Positions 47,574 to 48,757 of a stretch of 48,757 nucleotides of DNA are shown piece after piece. The position numbers and the translations under genes were made by a program. The notes beneath the pieces are model-generated. The model was not told the DNA's origin and did not search any database. It worked only from the letters and a program-made list of their open reading frames with translations. Source of the DNA: Christensenella sp. UBA4636 (GTDB taxonomy: Bacteria; Bacillota; Clostridia; Christensenellales; Borkfalkiaceae); NCBI GenBank assembly GCA_002405915.1, contig DHMS01000035.1, positions 40,066 to 88,822 on the forward strand, written 5' to 3'. How positions within the stretch are numbered: the first letter of the stretch is position 1; every line of letters begins with the position of its first letter.

Positions 47574-47765
47574 TACATTGAAAGGGACTTGAACGGGCAG
47601 GGAGTCGCAACTTAAAAGCCTGTCTTTCTTATATTAGTTGCGACTAAACAGCGGTCACCCGCTGTTTACTGCCCCGGCGTGATAGCGAGCCAAAACGCTT
47701 TTAGCGTTTGCAAAAACCTTGTTTTTGCGTAAAATGAAACTCTTTCATTTTACGGCGAAGCGGAG
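47574..47765. repeat. structured intergenic relic with inverted tRNA-Leu fragment
   Basis: No gene. Contains AAGGGACTTGAAC (47582-47594), the reverse complement of 11051-11063 in tRNA-Leu; a three-way fold GGGCAG/CTGCCC (47595-47600, 47669-47674) enclosing AGTCGCAACT/AGTTGCGACT and AAACAGCGG/CCGCTGTTT; then three back-to-back hairpins: AAACGC/GCGTTT (47693-47709), GCAAAAA/TTTTTGC (47710-47728), GTAAAATGAAA/TTTCATTTTAC (47729-47753). Confidence 0.6.
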
Positions 47766-47786
47766 CAAGTCCCTTCATCCGCACCA
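47766..47786. other. third copy of the attachment sequence
   Basis: Twenty-one bases identical to 11054-11074 (tRNA-Leu 3' end with CCA). Marks an older integration or tandem insertion at the same tRNA. Confidence 0.85.
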
Positions 47787-47795
47787 AATAAGAAT

Positions 47796-47837
47796 AAAAC
47801 GAACCCGAAAGAAAATCTTGAGTTCGTTTTGTTTTTT
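47796..47837 (+). terminator. intrinsic terminator, probably ancestral tRNA-Leu terminator
   Basis: Stem AAAACGAAC/GTTCGTTTT (47796-47804 with 47822-47830) followed by GTTTTTT, ten bases after the third attachment copy. Confidence 0.75.
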
Positions 47838-47892
47838 ACAAGAGATTATAATTATTCGTTTTATAAATATTGAATTTAGCATAAAGCCGAAC

Positions 47893-48757
47893 TCACGTTG
47901 TTGCGGCTTTTTCCGATTCCGACGGAATATAATGTGTTTCTCGTTTTATACGATGTTCAAAATATGCGGCAAACAGAGCCATAACGACGAATATTAAAAC
48001 GTTCGTTATTAAGGCGGGTATCGGCGTTGAAATGCCGGCCGATAATTGGAAAACGGTTTGAACGGGGAGCATGACGCCTATACATATACATATCTTAAAA
48101 ATCATGCGAAGGAGTACATAACCCATAAAATTTTCTTTTCCGACCAGATAATATGTAACGAATATCAGCGGACTGATAATACCCATATCGAGTACATACG
48201 TAATTTCCGTGGTATATACTTCAATCAGATCCAATGACGTTCCGTTTCTGATAGACGTAATAATGTCGGGCAGCCATGCAACAAACAGTGAAATACCCGT
48301 CGCTATCAAAAATATTTTCATTCCTTTCGTAAAACGATATGCGCAAACCTGTCCTTGCCTTACGCTCACCGTGTGTAATTTTGCAAGCGACATGCATGCG
48401 CTGAAAAAACAAACGCCGAATAATGCAATATATACCAAATGCAAAACATTATAAGTGACGCCGAACGCCAGACTTGCAGAATAGTAAAGCAGCGTAGAAA
48501 GAAGTTCGAAACTGCAAATATAATTTTCGACGCTTTTTTTTCAGTGTTTTTAAGAAAGAAACGATTGACAAAGGTACGACAAACAATAAAATCGTAACGT
48601 CTGAGCCGATAAAAATAGGAGCCTTAAAATAAGAATCGCGCGCATATATTCCCGATCCCCACATTTTAACGGTATCCCCGTATTGATTTACGAATTCATA
48701 GGAACGCGAAGCATCGAAAGAGCATATGCCCGCGATTGTCGTAACCGATAACAATAA
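47893..48757 (-). pseudogene. polytopic membrane protein, split by frameshift, 5' end outside window
   Basis: Two overlapping frames join if one base of the eight-T tract at 48534-48541 is removed (eight A in the coding strand). Upstream part (48757 to about 48541): an extracytoplasmic-looking segment (SYEFVNQYGDTVKMWGSG) and a helix (VTILLFVVPLSIVSFL). Downstream part continues as ENYICSFELLSTLLYYSASL and at least four more helices (for example GMKIFLIATGISLFVAWLPD, AGISTPIPALITNVLIFVVM) to a stop at 47893. Alone, the downstream frame would have to start at a TTG (48444) without a ribosome site. True mutation, slippage control or a sequencing error cannot be told apart. Family unknown. Confidence 0.65.

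Overview
The window looks like a chromosomal piece of a member of the Clostridia (Bacillota). Evidence: Shine-Dalgarno sites of the GAGGT/AAGGAG type before most genes, TTGACA/TATAAT promoters, TGA used as a stop, a zinc-type L31, and a cluster of rpmE, DUF1385, prmC and prfA typical of Clostridia. A finer placement is not possible from the sequence alone.

Region 1 (1-10.1 kb) is ordinary host chromosome. A leftward operon holds DUF5685, a J-domain/TPR protein, a membrane protein and a 23S rRNA uracil methyltransferase. A lone small P-loop ATPase follows. Next comes the release-factor cluster rpmE, then a DUF1385-PrmC fusion, then prfA. Rightward lie a zinc-type dehydrogenase without catalytic zinc ligands, rdgB and a YfcE-like phosphodiesterase. 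Region 2 (10.27-11.07 kb) is a cluster of seven tRNA genes (Gly, Arg, His, Gln, Lys, Lys, Leu) behind one strong promoter.

Region 3 (11,058-47,531) is a complete-looking temperate prophage of about 36.5 kb integrated into the 3' end of tRNA-Leu(UAG), with a 17-bp core repeat at both ends and integrase arm-type repeats inside both ends. At the right end, rightward, are a membrane-anchored XRE regulator, a DinD-like Bro-N antirepressor and the tyrosine integrase. At 42.1-43.1 kb sits a CI/Cro-like switch with GGTTCC/GGAACC operators. The leftward early operon (42.7-33.7 kb) carries a Gp157-like protein, a RAD52/Sak-like annealing protein, an HNH nuclease, SSB, a replication initiator with internal iterons, a G39P-like helicase loader, a cytosine-methyltransferase-like protein, a PAPS-reductase-like protein and an ArpU/RinA-like late regulator. 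The leftward late operon (33.5-11.25 kb) carries terminase, portal, minor capsid, scaffold, major capsid, connector, tail and fibre genes, and ends in three membrane proteins.

The most unusual content is accessory. (1) Four prophage proteins share an N-terminal tag (HPRD..G.F.EKG and/or F/Y-RQNA.YD) joined to different C-terminal domains: a PBECR-like RNase, an HExxH metallopeptidase, and two paralogous unknown domains. Three of them are followed by an acidic partner gene and then by the same AGCAGAG/CTCTGCT terminator, so they look like effector-immunity or toxin-antitoxin cassettes. (2) Convergent with the PBECR gene and opposite to the late operon is a roughly 390-nt noncoding RNA with a textbook promoter, four related hairpin units and its own terminator (21,005-21,425). 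(3) Two tandem H-type pseudoknots lie next to the lysis-lysogeny switch (42,360-42,482). (4) A GTATCA half-site family recurs at four prophage promoter regions.

Region 4 (47.53-48.76 kb) holds a third copy of the attachment sequence, a hairpin-rich relic containing an inverted tRNA-Leu fragment, and a membrane protein gene split by a frameshift at an eight-T tract and cut by the window end.
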